Of a stretch of 64,000 nucleotides of DNA, positions 48,901 through 61,500 are shown piece by piece. The notes beneath the pieces are model-generated. The model was not told the origin of the DNA and made no database searches. It worked only from the letters and a program-made list of their open reading frames with translations. The DNA lies in NCBI GenBank assembly GCA_001692895.1, contig KV748180.1:5160412-5224411 (forward strand), written 5' to 3'. Origin of the DNA: Cenococcum geophilum 1.58 (lineage: Eukaryota; Ascomycota; Dothideomycetes; Gloniales; Gloniaceae). A program made the position numbers and the translations under genes. Positions within the stretch are counted from its first letter, which is position 1. Every line of letters begins with the position of its first letter.

Positions 48901-50064
48901 GCCGTAGAATTCCTTAGGGGTATAGCGTTCTGTAGTAATATATGCAAATAGGTCCTATTTATAGTCCATAATGTCCGTAACGGGGGTACTTATGGAATAG
49001 TTTTTGGGCGTAACTAAGTGTATAAAGGAATGGTTAGCTAATATGGTTATAATATTAAAGGCTTAGCTGTCCGTAAAAGGTCTAAAAGTGGTTAAGAATA
49101 TCTCTAAGATCTCTTATTTCTAAGCGTTTAATTTAAAGTTAATTATAAGGGCTTCTATTAACTTATTAGGGGGCTCTTCTACTTCCTTTCCTTTATATTC
49201 TAAAATAAACTGGTTAATACGGTTATTAAGTCTCTTCTTAGACTTATTATATTCTTCCTAGGTATACCTTATAGACTAACATCCTTCCTTACCGCACACA
49301 AAGCACTTCTGGCTAGTTTATCTGCGGGGATATGTTTTTATATAGGGGTTGCTACAGGGGTTGCGGGTAGGACTTAGTTAGTATAGGTGCTGCTAACAGT
49401 AGCGGCGGTCCGTAAAGTAGACGTCTAAGTCTATTTACAGATATTAAATATCCGCAATAAAGGCTTAAGTGTTGCCTAGTAGGTTTAAGACTTTGTACGT
49501 TATAATAGAGGAGCGTAGATCGTTAATAAGGCCAGCTAAGGTATCTATAGGCTTATAACAGGCGTACTTACAAGGCTCTACTTCCTAGTAGGCCGTAATG
49601 AGTTTATTATACAGGAAGTCGTCTATTTGAAGCTTGGCATTAAGGCCGTACTATAGATGCCGGAGGTCCTTAATAAGTATTTGCAGACACTCTATAATCG
49701 ATTTTTCGGTATTCTTGTCAATTACGGTCCGTAGCTTGGTCGCATTCCATTAGGTAAGGATATTACGCTTATATTCTAGTCCTTTAAAGTAGTTACGTAT
49801 AGCTTTATATAGCTTATTAAAGGGAACACCAAGGGGTTTGCTCTTAAGGTTAGTATAGTAGTAGTTAAGGGCTAGGCCGCGCAGTATGGTTAAGTAGGCT
49901 TAGCTAAGTACCTATTTAGGAATATTAGCCTTCTAATAGAGGTCCGTAAAGATAGTCAGTTTAAAGTCAAAATTATCGTTTTCACCGCTATATTTAGACT
50001 CATCGGTATAGAGCTTGGCTAGGTTAGCTAGCTCCTTACTATAGGTCTTCGCTTAGGTAGGTTA

Positions 50065-50210
50065 CAGATCTATAACTTGCGGATTTATAGCTTACGGATA
50101 TATAGCTTGCGGATTTATAGCCTGCGGATATATGGCTTATAGATCTATAGCTTGCGGATATATAGCTTACGGATCTATAGCTTGCGGATATATAGCTTAC
50201 GGATCTGTAG
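50065..50210 (-). repeat. 15-bp coding repeat in Copia D2 gag
   Basis: About nine copies of CTTGCGGATATATAG-type units. On the minus strand they would encode a repeated five-residue motif (AIYPQ/AINPQ) near the N-terminus of gag. An apparent plus-strand ORF across it is a shadow. Confidence 0.85.
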
Positions 50211-51164
50211 CTTAAACAATAAAAGTAATCTAGTCCGTATTTTAGGTTACGGGGGTGTTGTGGTCTATAGCTTAGGTATTAGGTATATTTTAGCTAGTAA
50301 GGTTAGTTTTAAAGCCGCTTATATTTGTGGGACGAATTTAGTTAAGTGGGTCAGGTATAAGGCTAGTAATTATATTAAGTTTAGGACAAGTAAAGAGTTC
50401 CTTAGTAGTGTTGTACTTGTTTAGGAGTTCTTTCTTAGTCTATTCTATTTGGTCCTCCTTATATATTATATTATATAGAGACTATATAACAGTGACTCGT
50501 TTATTTCTTTTAACCTATACGCCTTAGTTATATAGGAGGGTCTATAGGTTACGGATGGTAGTAGGGTTACATGCTTTAAAGATAGCCTTTATAAAGTCCG
50601 CGAAGTCCTCCTGGTATTACTCCTATAGGTCGACGTTTATAAACTTAAAGTATCCGTACTTAAGGGTTTTGAATTTAATATAGTTGTTAACATTAGGTAT
50701 AGACGTAAGGTTAACTCCCTGCCTCCACTTATTCTAACCTTTATTAACTTGCTTTCTAATATCTGCTATACTTATATAGGGTAGTACGTAGCGGGTGAAA
50801 GGGTCTTATAGTTATCCGTAAAGGTAGTTAATAGGTTTATAACGGTTTATAGAAGGGTAAAAGGTCTTCGTAAGGGGTTAGAGAGGAGGCTGGGGTATTA
50901 AGGTAGGGTATAGTAAGGGTTAGGGTTTAAGGTGGTCGCGTTAACTACTAGTACAGTGGTTAATATATCTAATTAAGGTGGAGCGTAAACGTCTTCTAAA
51001 ACCAGGGTAGATTCAGGGTAGTTCTAGATAAGGTGGAGCGTCAGACGTCTTCCAAATCTAGAGTACTTTAATTCTCTTCAACTAAAATAGGGGCTTGCAA
51101 GATGGAGCGTAAACGTCTTTTAAGCAAGTGCGTATTTCCTAATCTGTACGCGCTTACTAATTAG

Positions 51165-51439
51165 TGTTGGTACCAATTTAATGGTATAAGTCGTGTCTAG
51201 GGGCACGAAATACGTTTAGTATCGTATGCTCATTTAGACGGTGATAACTAACTCTTATATTAAAGCAGACTACGGGGTCTATATACTAATGCGCCTCCCC
51301 TAATTAGTTAGTGCCTTATAAGCAGATGGTTAGTACACCAACGTGTAAGTAGTGGTTAGTACACCAAACGCGTAAACGCGTACTTGGTGTACCAAGCGCG
51401 TAAGCACGCGGCTCGTACAACAGGTGCTGTAATTAAACA
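51165..51439 (-). repeat. 5' LTR of Copia D2
   Basis: 275 bp, TGTTGGTACC to GTAATTAAACA. More RIP changes than the 3' LTR. On the minus strand it is followed by CTAATTAGTAAGCGCG, shared with D1. Confidence 0.95.
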
Positions 51440-51639
51440 CCTTAATTAAATCCTCTAACGGCTAAGCAAAATTAAAAATAAATAAAACCCCCCTTTACTG
51501 GCGAACCGTACCTAGGCAGCCGCAGCCGCGCTTCTATAGTATAGGGAACTTACCCCCCTTAAGATAATAACCGGGTATATAATTATAATATAACTAAATA
51601 TAGAAAAAGCAGAGGGGCTTAGGGGATAATTAGAAACAG

Positions 51640-52900
51640 AAGTCCTTACGGAGATTTGTAAAGAGGTCTATAACGCTGTTATAGTCCGATACCTTAGGAG
51701 CGGAGATATTAGAGTTACCCTAAAGGACTAATAGGTAAAGGAATAAGCTATAAGGGTAGGGGACAGGCTAGGAGAACGTATTAGCATAAAAGTGCTCTAT
51801 AAAAATTACTTAGTTAAAGTCCTAGCGGTTCCCATAAGCCTTAGGGTAGAAAAGGGACACTAGGCGGACAATACAGCAACTATATAAAAGATAGTAAAAT
51901 AAACGAAACGCCTTATACTAGGTCTTAAGATTACTTAAATCCAATAGCTTTAATAGGAAAATGTAAACTAAGTATATAATAAGAATAATAAGAGAATATA
52001 AGGGCCGCTAGAGACTTGCTAGGGAGACGCCAAACGAATACATAGTTCCCTTATTATTAGTACATATACACTAAAAATATAAAAACTCCTTATCTAAAAA
52101 GGAATAATTATAAACGGCCTTATATATAATATAAGACTATATAACTACAGACTACGTCTAGAATAATACTACTGCTATATATAATAGGGACACACCTAAT
52201 CCACATACGCTGTATAGGTGTGCTGCGGCCACTATATAGGCCCTTACAATATAAGACACTGCTTAAATTAAAACTAAACAAAATATATAAACTGCCATAG
52301 AAGTATATATAAGGCGTAGGAAAGAGAAAACTATATTAAATATAAAAGATAGAAGGTAAGGGCTTAATAGCTGCGGGAATAACTATATACTAGGTTATAT
52401 AAATAAAAACAACAAGTAATAAGCTAGGGGGGCATAGGTATCTTTCTAGCGTTTCCTACCTTTAATACTAGGGGGCTAGGCTAGCCATCCTAAGCCTTAA
52501 TAGGCCAGAAGCAATACCGTGTAATATCCCTAGACTAAATAGGGATATAAGGGTCATAGGGGATATAAGGGAAAGGACGCCCTATAGAAAGACCTCTATG
52601 GACAGCTATAGCAAGCTTAAGACTAGGGCAATTAAGAATTAGACTTAACGCGGAAAATATAACATTCGCAGCCGACCTATAAAGGGCATATAGCCGACTA
52701 GTAAGATTAGGGGAAGAACCGGAGATAATAATAGACTTAGATTTAGAAGGGCTAACAGGAATATAAGATATAGGAATAGAAAGCTCTATATAAAATAAGT
52801 AGCAACTAAGGTATAGATATAAGAGATAGAAATCCTAAATATTCTAGAGAAAGTAGAAATAGAAGAAGTAAGGAATAAAGAAAAGGCGAAGGACCCTCGC
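51640..52900 (+). pseudogene. LINE ORF1 remnant
   Basis: Plus-strand blocks LTEICKEVYNAVIVRYLRSG, DIRVTLKD, VGDRLGERISIKVLYKNYLV and AVPISLRVEKG resemble the N-terminal part of fungal LINE ORF1 proteins. A zinc-knuckle remnant VCCGHYIGPYNIRHCL lies at 52218-52265. Frame shifts were not checked throughout, and the protein end is not clear. It would bind the LINE RNA. Confidence 0.7.
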
Positions 52901-52919
52901 TGGGGGTCCGCTACCTATC

Positions 52920-54403
52920 TATTATATAGTATAATTGCGGCAATATAAACCACTATCTTGTAAGGCCCCTTCTAAACAGTCTAAACCTAGAGAAATACTA
53001 TATCCTTGCTTTATAAGAGCCGTACTATAATTCCTACACACAATTAACATACTGCCCCTAAGGATTTTAGCTCCTATACAAACCAAAAGCAACTACATGC
53101 GTATACTTTATAATTAGCAAGGCTATCAGCCTATCCTTACAGTTATAGCAGGCAGTTAACCTAAATATTATAGTAGTAATAATCTAGATATATAGGGAAC
53201 TAGTATAAGTTATTAATGTATATAACCCTAGCGTTATAGGGGTCCTATAAATAGAGAATATTATATCGGTAATAAGCTTACTAAAAACCGAAGGTATAGA
53301 GTCTATCCTATTAGGAGATATAAACCTCCACCACCCGCAGTAGGGGGGTATTTATATCGCTACTAATTAATAGGCAGACTGCCTACTAAAAGCTATAGAT
53401 ATCTAGGGCCTTAAGCTAGCCACCCCCCTAAGAGCAATTATATAGCAACGAGGCACCGCTAGGAGTATAATTAACCTTATATTTATAGACGAAGGTCTAT
53501 ACCAGAGACTTAAAAGATATAACCCTAAAGAAAAATTGGTACTTGCCTTAGACTATATCCCTATTTAGATATAACTAGATCTAGATATTAAGGCGTAACT
53601 AAATAGTAAAAGATATATAATAAGGAAGCTTAAGATAAACAGTTTCCTTAATACAGTTAAATAACAACTTTAAAACCTAGAAGAAATCCACCTAATTCCA
53701 AATAAGCGAGGCTTAGTAGCCACCCCTAAGGAAATTAACTAAAGACTAGAAAGGATTTAGGTAGCAATTAAAGATAGGCTAAAAGAGCACTACCCAATCT
53801 TAAAACCGGGCCCCTATATACGACACGTATAGTCTATATAATACACGGTTCTTATTACTAGCCAATAATAAGCAAGAAGGAAATATATAAGTAGCTATAA
53901 CCCTAAAAATAAGAGATAATATAAAGATATAAGAAACTAGTTAAAGAATACCCTTAAAAAAGAAGTAAGGAATAACTAGAGACGGTTTATAAATAAGCAT
54001 ACTTTTAACCTAAGCCTCCCCTATAATAAGGGCCTTTAGGCTATAGCAAAATAGGTAAAGAAAAAGGTAGGGCGCCTAGTAAAAGATTTATATTTACCAC
54101 CTCTATAAAGAGCAGGGGAGTTATAGGCCACTAATAACAATAATAAGAAGGTAAAGATCCTTATAGAAATGTTCTTCCCCTAACCAGCTCTAGTAGACCT
54201 TAGTAACATTATAGGTAAAATACTAATAACCCGCCTATAGGTTAACAGCGACATAATAATAGAGGAAATGGCCAGAACTATTAGCCGCCTTTTAAATAAT
54301 ACGGTATTAAAACTAGATAGGATTCTAAATAAAGCGTTAAAGACCTATAGACCACTTATAGCACCCTAGCTTATAGATATAGCTAGAGTATACTTTACTA
54401 TAG
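52920..54403 (+). pseudogene. LINE ORF2, endonuclease part
   Basis: APE-type endonuclease motifs in the correct order: a YNPSVIGV-like block near 53225-53250 (INVYNPS in the family), then LLGDINLHHPQ at about 53310-53340 (family GDFNxHH with catalytic Asp and His), then a region with LVLALDYIPI near 53550 corresponding to the S-DH end of the domain. Downstream to 54403 is the linker preceding RT (RPLIAPWLIDIARVYFTI). Many TAA/TAG. Interrupted by A3 at the TATAG target. Confidence 0.85.
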
Positions 54404-54809
54404 TATAACGGAACCTTGTAACAAGAACTATAATAGGCTTATTATTAGGCTAGGTATATAGGTAAAGCAAATTAAAGTTAATAATGTAATAATAACTGGT
54501 GGAGTGATTGCCTAATAGATTAACTCTAATTGTATTCTAAGAATTACTATAAGGAAGGAACTATCTAGGTAGGGACTAAGGGTCCTTAAATACACAACCG
54601 TACTCCTATAAAATCCTTCTTATACGTAATATATATATACTCTATTTACTCTATTATAGATCCTATAGATTATCTTACGTAACCTTAGTTACTATTTCTC
54701 GTTATATAGTTCTATCGGCTCTATCCTAAACCGTGCTTAAATTAACCAACTAGCTTCTTCCGACTCTTCTCTAAGTAGTTATAACATTATACTTAAAGCG
54801 TCCGTAACA
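54404..54809 (-). repeat. 3' LTR of Gypsy A3 (406 bp)
   Basis: TATAACGG to CCGTAACA. Lacks an 18-bp direct duplication (ATTATACAGATTATATAG type) present in the 5' LTR near 62160-62180. Confidence 0.95.
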
Positions 54810-54835
54810 CTATCTCNCTNCTCTTTATCTTNNTC
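54810..54835 (-). other. Polypurine tract of Gypsy A3
   Basis: On plus, CTATCTC-CT-CTCTTTATCTT with two Ns, i.e. a purine run on the minus strand next to the LTR, matching A1 1931-1953. Confidence 0.8.
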
Positions 54836-54870
54836 CTTAAAGATTNNNAATATCTNTAAGTNNTTTACTA
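54817..54870. other. Ambiguous-base cluster
   Basis: Scattered Ns next to the A3 polypurine tract. Confidence 0.95.
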
Positions 54871-55179
54871 NAGGTATAATATCCGTNTAATTAATTTAGT
54901 TAATATTATTGCTTATTATACCTAAAGCAATTTCTTCTTCCTTAACTGCTCGTCATATTCGCACTATTGCTGCGATATTATCCCTTAGTAAGATTATACC
55001 GTCTCTATATTCTCACTATTCGAAAAAGGGATTAGTTTATATTGCGTTAGCGAACCCATCTTTATAACAACCGTCCTTTTATTTAAAGTGCACTAAAGCG
55101 AATATTTATTCGTTTTATAACGTTCGCTCCGTCTCTAATACTAAATATGCGCGATTTATTACTTATAATAGTTATCTAG

Positions 55180-55545
55180 TTCCCTAATTAATTTATCTAG
55201 GGTTTTATATTTAATCTACTACTACGCGGCTAGATAATAAACTGTCCGTTACTCTAGCAGAGCTACGCCGTTTTTATAACGCTAAACGGGAGGCTACCGA
55301 TGCTTAGCAACGGGCCCTTAAGTCTCGTCTTACGGCGTTTACTTAGTTAATCCGTCTTAAGAAGGTTTATAAGAAGGTCCGTTCTAAAGAGTAGAAACTA
55401 GTAGAATAAGGTCTGTAGAAACTAGGTAATAAAAGAACAGATTCTCCTCTAATAGAGAAGGAAATAGATCTAAGTAGCTCGGCAACTGCTCTTCTTAGGT
55501 CCCCCTTAGGTGACTCATTCTTTAGCGATCCTTTTTTATTAATNN
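55180..55545 (+). pseudogene. Antisense ORF of Gypsy A3 (best preserved copy)
   Basis: Plus-strand frame (in phase with 55233) reading DNKLSVTLAELRRFYNAKRE, then RALKSRLTAF, IRLKKVYKKVRSKE, KLGNKRTDSPLIEKEIDLSS and SATALLRSPLGDSFFSDPFL, with five TAG/TAA interruptions. About 100 residues are readable; the upstream start is not clear. The composition is charged and helical, suggesting a coiled coil. It runs opposite to pol and overlaps its 3' end. Conserved in A1 (1265-1640, minus) and A'. Confidence 0.62.
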
Positions 55546-55576
55546 TNCCTAACCTAATCTCTTNTAATACTCCNNT
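55544..55576. other. Ambiguous-base cluster
   Basis: Scattered Ns between the A3 antisense ORF and the chromodomain. Confidence 0.95.
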
Positions 55577-58500
55577 ACCTTTCCTATAGCGTTCTTTAAA
55601 TTCTCTAGTAGCTCCTAGGTAGTCTTAGTATAGCCTATTCACTTTACTTTATACATATTTTGTCGTTAATGTCCTTATAATTAACGATCTTCAAAACTTA
55701 CTATTTATCTTCCTCTTATCCTCTATACGTGTCTACTTTATAAATTAGTGGCTTAATATTCCCATATACTAGCTTTAGTATTACGATATACTATATAGGG
55801 TAGATCTTTATTTTAGCTAGTAGGTTTAACTTAAATATAACCGGTAAAATCCTTTACTTAATTTTAAAAGGTCCTAGTCTAATATAGTCTAATTTCTTAC
55901 TTAGTCGTTAACTCTTAAAATTTTTATATAGTAGCTATACTTTATCTCCCTCCTTAAGATCTAGTCCCTTAGATCCCTTAGCGTTATAGTACCTTTTTAT
56001 TCTCTACTATACTGTCTTTATTATTTCCGTAAGGTTCTTATAAAGATTTATTAATGTCTCTATTCTTTACTTAGCTATACTACTTATCTTCTTTGCTTAA
56101 TATAGCGATAATAATATTCTTAGCTTATATCCGTAATTCGCCTTAAATAGTAACGTACCTATTCCTTCTTATGGTGTTATATTATATATAAACTGTATAA
56201 CTAGTAATAGTAATACCTAATTATTCTATGCGTAGTTAATATAGTGTTTTAGATACTACTCTAGTATCTAATTTAGTCTTTCTATTTAACCGTTTGTCTG
56301 CGGATAATATACGGTAGAAGTTGCTGCTCTAACTCCTTACTCTACTAAGAATACCTCCTAGAATACTACTATAAATCTTAAATCTCTATCTAATATAATC
56401 TTATTTAGTGCTCTATATTTTATAAATACTTCTTTAATATAGATTTTAGTAACATCTTCTACTAATATTTCTTCTGTATATACTATAAAGTATCCCCACT
56501 TTATAAGCTTGTCTACTATTACTAAAATCGCGTTATAATCTTATCCGGTAATAGGATCTCTTAACTTTAGTAACTTAATAATAAAGTCCTATAATATAAC
56601 CTCCTATAATCTCTCTAGTATTTTAATAGGTTGTAGCCCTCTATATAGCTTATACCTCGTTAGTTTATTCCTTTAGTAATCTAGATATTCCTTTATAACT
56701 TTTCGCGCTACGCTTTAGATTCTATTAATAATATACTCCTCTTAGAGTCTTAACACTAAGCCTATAGCTCTATTATGTCCTTAAGTTAATTCTTTATAAA
56801 ACTCCTTTACGAATTGTTCTGCTATGCTTCTTAGGATATACTTAGCTTCTCGATTTTCGTATATGTTTATTTATAGATCTTCTAATTATACTTCTAGAAT
56901 TCTTTATACCTAAAAGCTTTCTAGTAACTCGTAAACTTTATTCTATTCTTTTTAAGTTGCTATAATTTTTGGATAATTGTACCTAATTAATCCATCTATA
57001 TCTTTTTGTAGTAAAGCCCCTAATGGCTTTTTATCGTTTTATAGTTTAGCCTTTTAACTTAAAGCATCCGCTCGCGTGTTATCTATACCCTTAGTATACT
57101 AAATCTTAAAATAATATTCTATAAGCATCTCCGCCTATCTAACCTATCTTTAGTTAAGTTCCTTTATTATTAGGAATCCTATTAGGTTTTTATAATCCGT
57201 TTTAACTATAAATAGTTTCCCTATACCCTATAAGAATGCTCCCTATTTTTTTAGTGCTATAACTATATATAATAACTCCTTATTATAGATATTATAGTTT
57301 AACTTTAGTAGTGTTATCTTCCGACTATAATATGCCACTAGGTGCTATCTATTTTAGTATTTTTATATAAAGTATGCCCCTAGTATATAGTCTAATATAT
57401 CTATTTCTATAACCGTCTTATGTCCTAGTTAATAGATCTTTAGAACTAGCTTTTAGGTAAATAACTTCTTAACTTTCTTAAAGAGTTCCTTCTATTCTTC
57501 TCCCTATACCTATAGTTCTTCTTTCTTTATTAATCGCGTAAATAGTTTAATATCCTTTAACCATTACGCTATAAACCTTCTATAATAATTGTAAAACCCT
57601 AAGAATAATCTTAACTGCGTAATGTTCTCTAGTTCTTGCCAATTTACTATAGCCTTAATCTTCTTTAAATCTATACTAAGTTGGCCTGGTTTAATAATAA
57701 ATCTAATAAAATCTATCTTCCTTGTAAAGAACTTGCATTTCTTAATTACTACTAGTATTTATTCTTCTTATAGTCTCTTTAAAACCCATTTAACATATTC
57801 CCCATATTCTTCCTTAGTTATTAAGTAGATAATAATATCGTTAAGGTATACTATAACAAATTTATCCAAGCGTTCTCCTAATATATTATTAATACGCTTT
57901 TAGAACATTGCTAGTGCGTTTATAAGCCCGAATTATATAACTAATAGTTTATATAGTCCTTCCTTTAATTTAAAGGCTGCCTTCTATTTGTCGCCTTCCT
58001 TAATTCTAATCTAGTGGTACGCCTATCTTAGATCTATCTTTATAAAGATTTACGCGTTACCTATTCTATTTTAAATTTTACTAATTAAGGGTAAAGAATA
58101 TCTATCCTTTCTAGTAATGCTGTTTAACTATCTATAGTTAATGCATAGCCTTAGTTTACTATTTTTCTTTGGTATAAATAGTACTAGATAACCCGCTAAT
58201 AACTGCGATGGTCTAATATATCCCTTTTATAGGTTCTCCTAGATAAACTCTTTTAGTGCTCTACCTTCTTCTTTAGTAAGCTTATAAATTAGAAAGAATC
58301 TTAAACTTATTTCTGGTTCCAATTCTATCTTATAGTCCTATATTATATACTCTAATAGCTTCTTACTTTCCGGTAACTATAGTTTCTTACTATACTTATA
58401 GTATCTCTTTAGTACATAACTTAGTCCTTTTTCTATTTCTTTATAGGTTGCTCCTACTTAGTACTATACTATCTTAGCTTATTATTATATCTTACGGCGT

Positions 58501-61500
58501 TAAGTATTTCTAATATTAACCTAACCTATAACCTAATTAATTCTTAGATTATATTTCTATAACTAAGGCATTCTTAGTACTGCCTTATTATTTCCTAATA
58601 GTAATATATTACAAGATATCTTAATTTGTCTTCCTTTAATAGTTAACTAAATAGGTCCTATTTTAAGATTAATAATACCTCCTTTATAAGCTATTAGATC
58701 TCCTAAAATTATAACTAATAAGTAAGGTTCCTCCTTTTATTTATAAGGTATCCCTATTCTCTTAACTACTACTAGTAAGATATAGTTCCTTATTACTCCA
58801 CTATCTATTAGTGCCTTAAACTGTTAATCTTACTACTTTACTCGTAAATTTAGGTATTGTCCTTAAATTCCTTTAAGGCTTTAAGGCTCTATTACTAGTT
58901 CCCTCTAATCCTATAGGCTTCTACTTTTCCTAACTATTAGCTACTTAATCCTATTTATACTTAGTTTAACTTTAGCTAATACCTAGTTTACTTTTTGTCT
59001 TTAATATACTATAGATATATATTCTCTAGGTATTCCCACTACTATTATCTATCTAGGTATTCTTTTATAAGAAATCTTTCTAGCTAAAGTATTAAGTTTT
59101 CTAACTCCTAAACTTCTACTAGATGCTAACTATATATATACTTAGTATTTCGGTACTTCTTTTCCTCTATTAACCAATATATTCTTATAGAGTATTTCCA
59201 ATTCTTTTTCTTTAGGTTTCTATGTATTTCGTATATATTATCCACATATATAATCTATAATAGCGTATAATATACTTAATATCTTAGGTTAACTCTTAAC
59301 TTGTTTTTATCTTTAAGTTTAAACCTCTGCCGTATTAATCTAAACGTTGTGACTTTATTTATAGGTACTAAGATGCGTCTCTTGCTTCTCTAGTCCTCTA
59401 AACGTTCCTTTAGATTCTTTAATATTATAATTAAGGCTCCTTTAATATAATTTATTGCCTTTTCCGTAATCGGGTAGTTCTAGATAACTTTCTTATCTAA
59501 CTATATACAGAAATCTTCCCACTTATTATTATGCCTTTGCCTATACTACTTTTAGTATAGCTACTAGAGTATATACGGTTTATTTATAAGGAAGTATCTT
59601 CTTATTACTATATCGTAACAGCCCTTTATATGTCGTTCCTCGAACCTAGTTAAAATCCCTAAATTCTCTTCTTATTCCAGTTTGGTAAGCCACTTAGCTC
59701 TTAATATACCTATTCTTGGCCTATTAGTAACCTTTCGTACTAGCGCTCTATCCCTTATACGTCCCAATATACTAAATCTCTTATTTAGTTTCTGTTCTTA
59801 CTATAAGGTAATTCTCGCTCTAAATTCCTTTATAGTTTCTTTCCTTTCGCGTCTTACAAGTAGATCCTTAAAGTTATCCTACTTCTTAATCTTTGTATTA
59901 ATAATTTAATCTTTAGGCTAAATACTATATTCCCCTAGTAAGTCCTCTGGGTCTATATATCTATCTCCTAGTCTAGTTACTATTTATATTACAGATTCTT
60001 TAATCTATAAGAAGGCTCCTTACTTCTTCCTTATAGGTGTCTTTATTTATTCTCTAAATTCTTAGTTCCTTAGGATTTTTAATCCTAAGCTTACTTCTAA
60101 CTTAAGCTTTACTCCTACCTTAGTTTAACTAGGCTTGCTTAGTGTTCTTATCTTATCTTAAAAGTCTTAAATCTTACTTATCTCGTTTTAAGAGTCTTAT
60201 GCCTATAGGAAACTCTATCCCAAGCTTATTTATATATCTTTAAACTAAGCTACTGCCCTACTCTATTGGTTTTCGTCCGTTATGGGTCCTTGGGTATACC
60301 TTATCTTATCTTAAGAATCTTAAGCCTTTGGCCTTTTGCCTTTATTAAGTGCTGAAGTAATTCGCTATCCTACTTCTTTTACGTCTCGTAAAGCGATAGA
60401 CATCGTGTCTAGTAAGGTCTCGATCCCTACTAATATTCCCTATTTTATAGTGGAATTATCCTCTACCTCTAGTATAACATCTCTAAAGTCTGCGTACTCC
60501 TAGTAAGCCGCCTTTATTGCCTTATTGTTATAAAATATTTCGCCTTTGTTAAATTTATTGTCCTTAATATCCAATCTGCAAACTAGTTCGTTAGTTTCTC
60601 TGCACTCTATAGATTTTAGCTCCTATAGCCAATAGCTTATATTATACTTAGCGTCTTTATAAATTTAGTATATGTTATTATAATAGAACGCAAAACTTCT
60701 AATTAAACACTCTTTTATTCCTTGTAGTACACTATTATCCCTCTATACGTGTATATCTTCTACTAGTTAGGTTCCCTTTATTATATAGTAACTCTAACTA
60801 TCTTTATAATCCCTCGTAAAATAATTCTATTTCCTATAATTTATGCAAGCTCTATCTCTAAACTATTAACTTTGCTATAGAGTCCGCCTAAACATCTTCT
60901 GCTACTAAGATCCCTAGTTTAACCTCTGCTCTTTAGTCCTGTAATTACTAGATCCTTAACCTCTAGGTTTTTATAGTCTTTTACTCTATCTCTTATAGGC
61001 TTTTTTAGTACCGCTTAGGTCTATTAGCTCTGCGCCATACCATATTTTTTAATTTAGCTTTAGTTGTTGCGTACTCTGCGTCTTATATAACTATAGAACT
61101 CTATCCTAACCTCTCTTAGTCTGTTCCCTTTAGTAGATCCAATTGTTAATCTTAATTGCTTAATCTATTAACTCTCTTAGGGTGTCCGTATCTTTTATTA
61201 GGATAATTGTATCCTAGACTTTAGCCTTAAGTCCCTATTTATACTATACTATAAGCGCCCTATTATTCCATTCTACTTATATTACCAGCGTCTAGAACTA
61301 TATTGTATACTTAATTACTAAGGTCCATTACGTAATATCTTAGAGTTTTCTTTTCGCTATAGTTACCGACTTTAGGTCTCTAAATATCTATATAAGTTGC
61401 TCTGTGAACCCTTCCTAACTTATAAACATAAATTATACCTCCTAGTTAGTGGTCGTTATTCCGTTTACCTGTATCTCTATAAGGTAAAACTTAAACCACT

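Larger units (their letters stand above)
43870..51100 (-). pseudogene. Copia D2 gag-pol polyprotein remnant, split by a pogo element
   Basis: Minus-strand blocks in order: gag (SKELANLAKLYTDESKYSGE), zinc knuckle CFVCGKEGC (about 49280-49310), GAG-pre-integrase IYRLHRRFGHPLAEKLYRVL (about 48400-48460), integrase YVDIIYINGS, RT with ILILIPSLQ, LWDISQAYVQS and IDDTLFLAD at 46630-46650, and RNase H VLYTDLKSLYNYLVKLG (about 44060-44122 and beyond 45937). The RT Asp pair (46642-46647) is unmutated. Some TAA/TAG occur but long stretches are open. It resembles the fungal Copia group with GLQTDDT in RT. Confidence 0.9.
43341..51439 (-). mobile_element. Copia element D2, full length, minus strand
   Basis: LTRs 43341-43615 and 51165-51439 (275 bp each) with CCTTA at 43336-43340 and 51440-51444. 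Without the pogo insertion it is about 6.3 kb. Domain order on the minus strand is gag, zinc knuckle, integrase, RT, RNase H. RIP is milder in RT than in the Gypsy copies: the RT catalytic Asp pair is intact. Confidence 0.95.
51445..54403 (+). mobile_element. Tad1-like LINE, 5' part (before the A3 insertion)
   Basis: Non-LTR retrotransposon on the plus strand with ORF1 and the endonuclease part of ORF2. The exact 5' end is uncertain: 51445-51510 may still be D1. The element is split by Gypsy A3 and continues at 62319. Known Tad1-like LINEs of fungi have ORF1 with zinc knuckles and ORF2 with APE endonuclease, RT and often RNase H, matching what is seen. Confidence 0.87.

Noticed and set aside
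57622..59909. Plus-strand ORFs within Gypsy A3
   Set aside because: Shadows of the minus-strand pol frame; no independent similarity.
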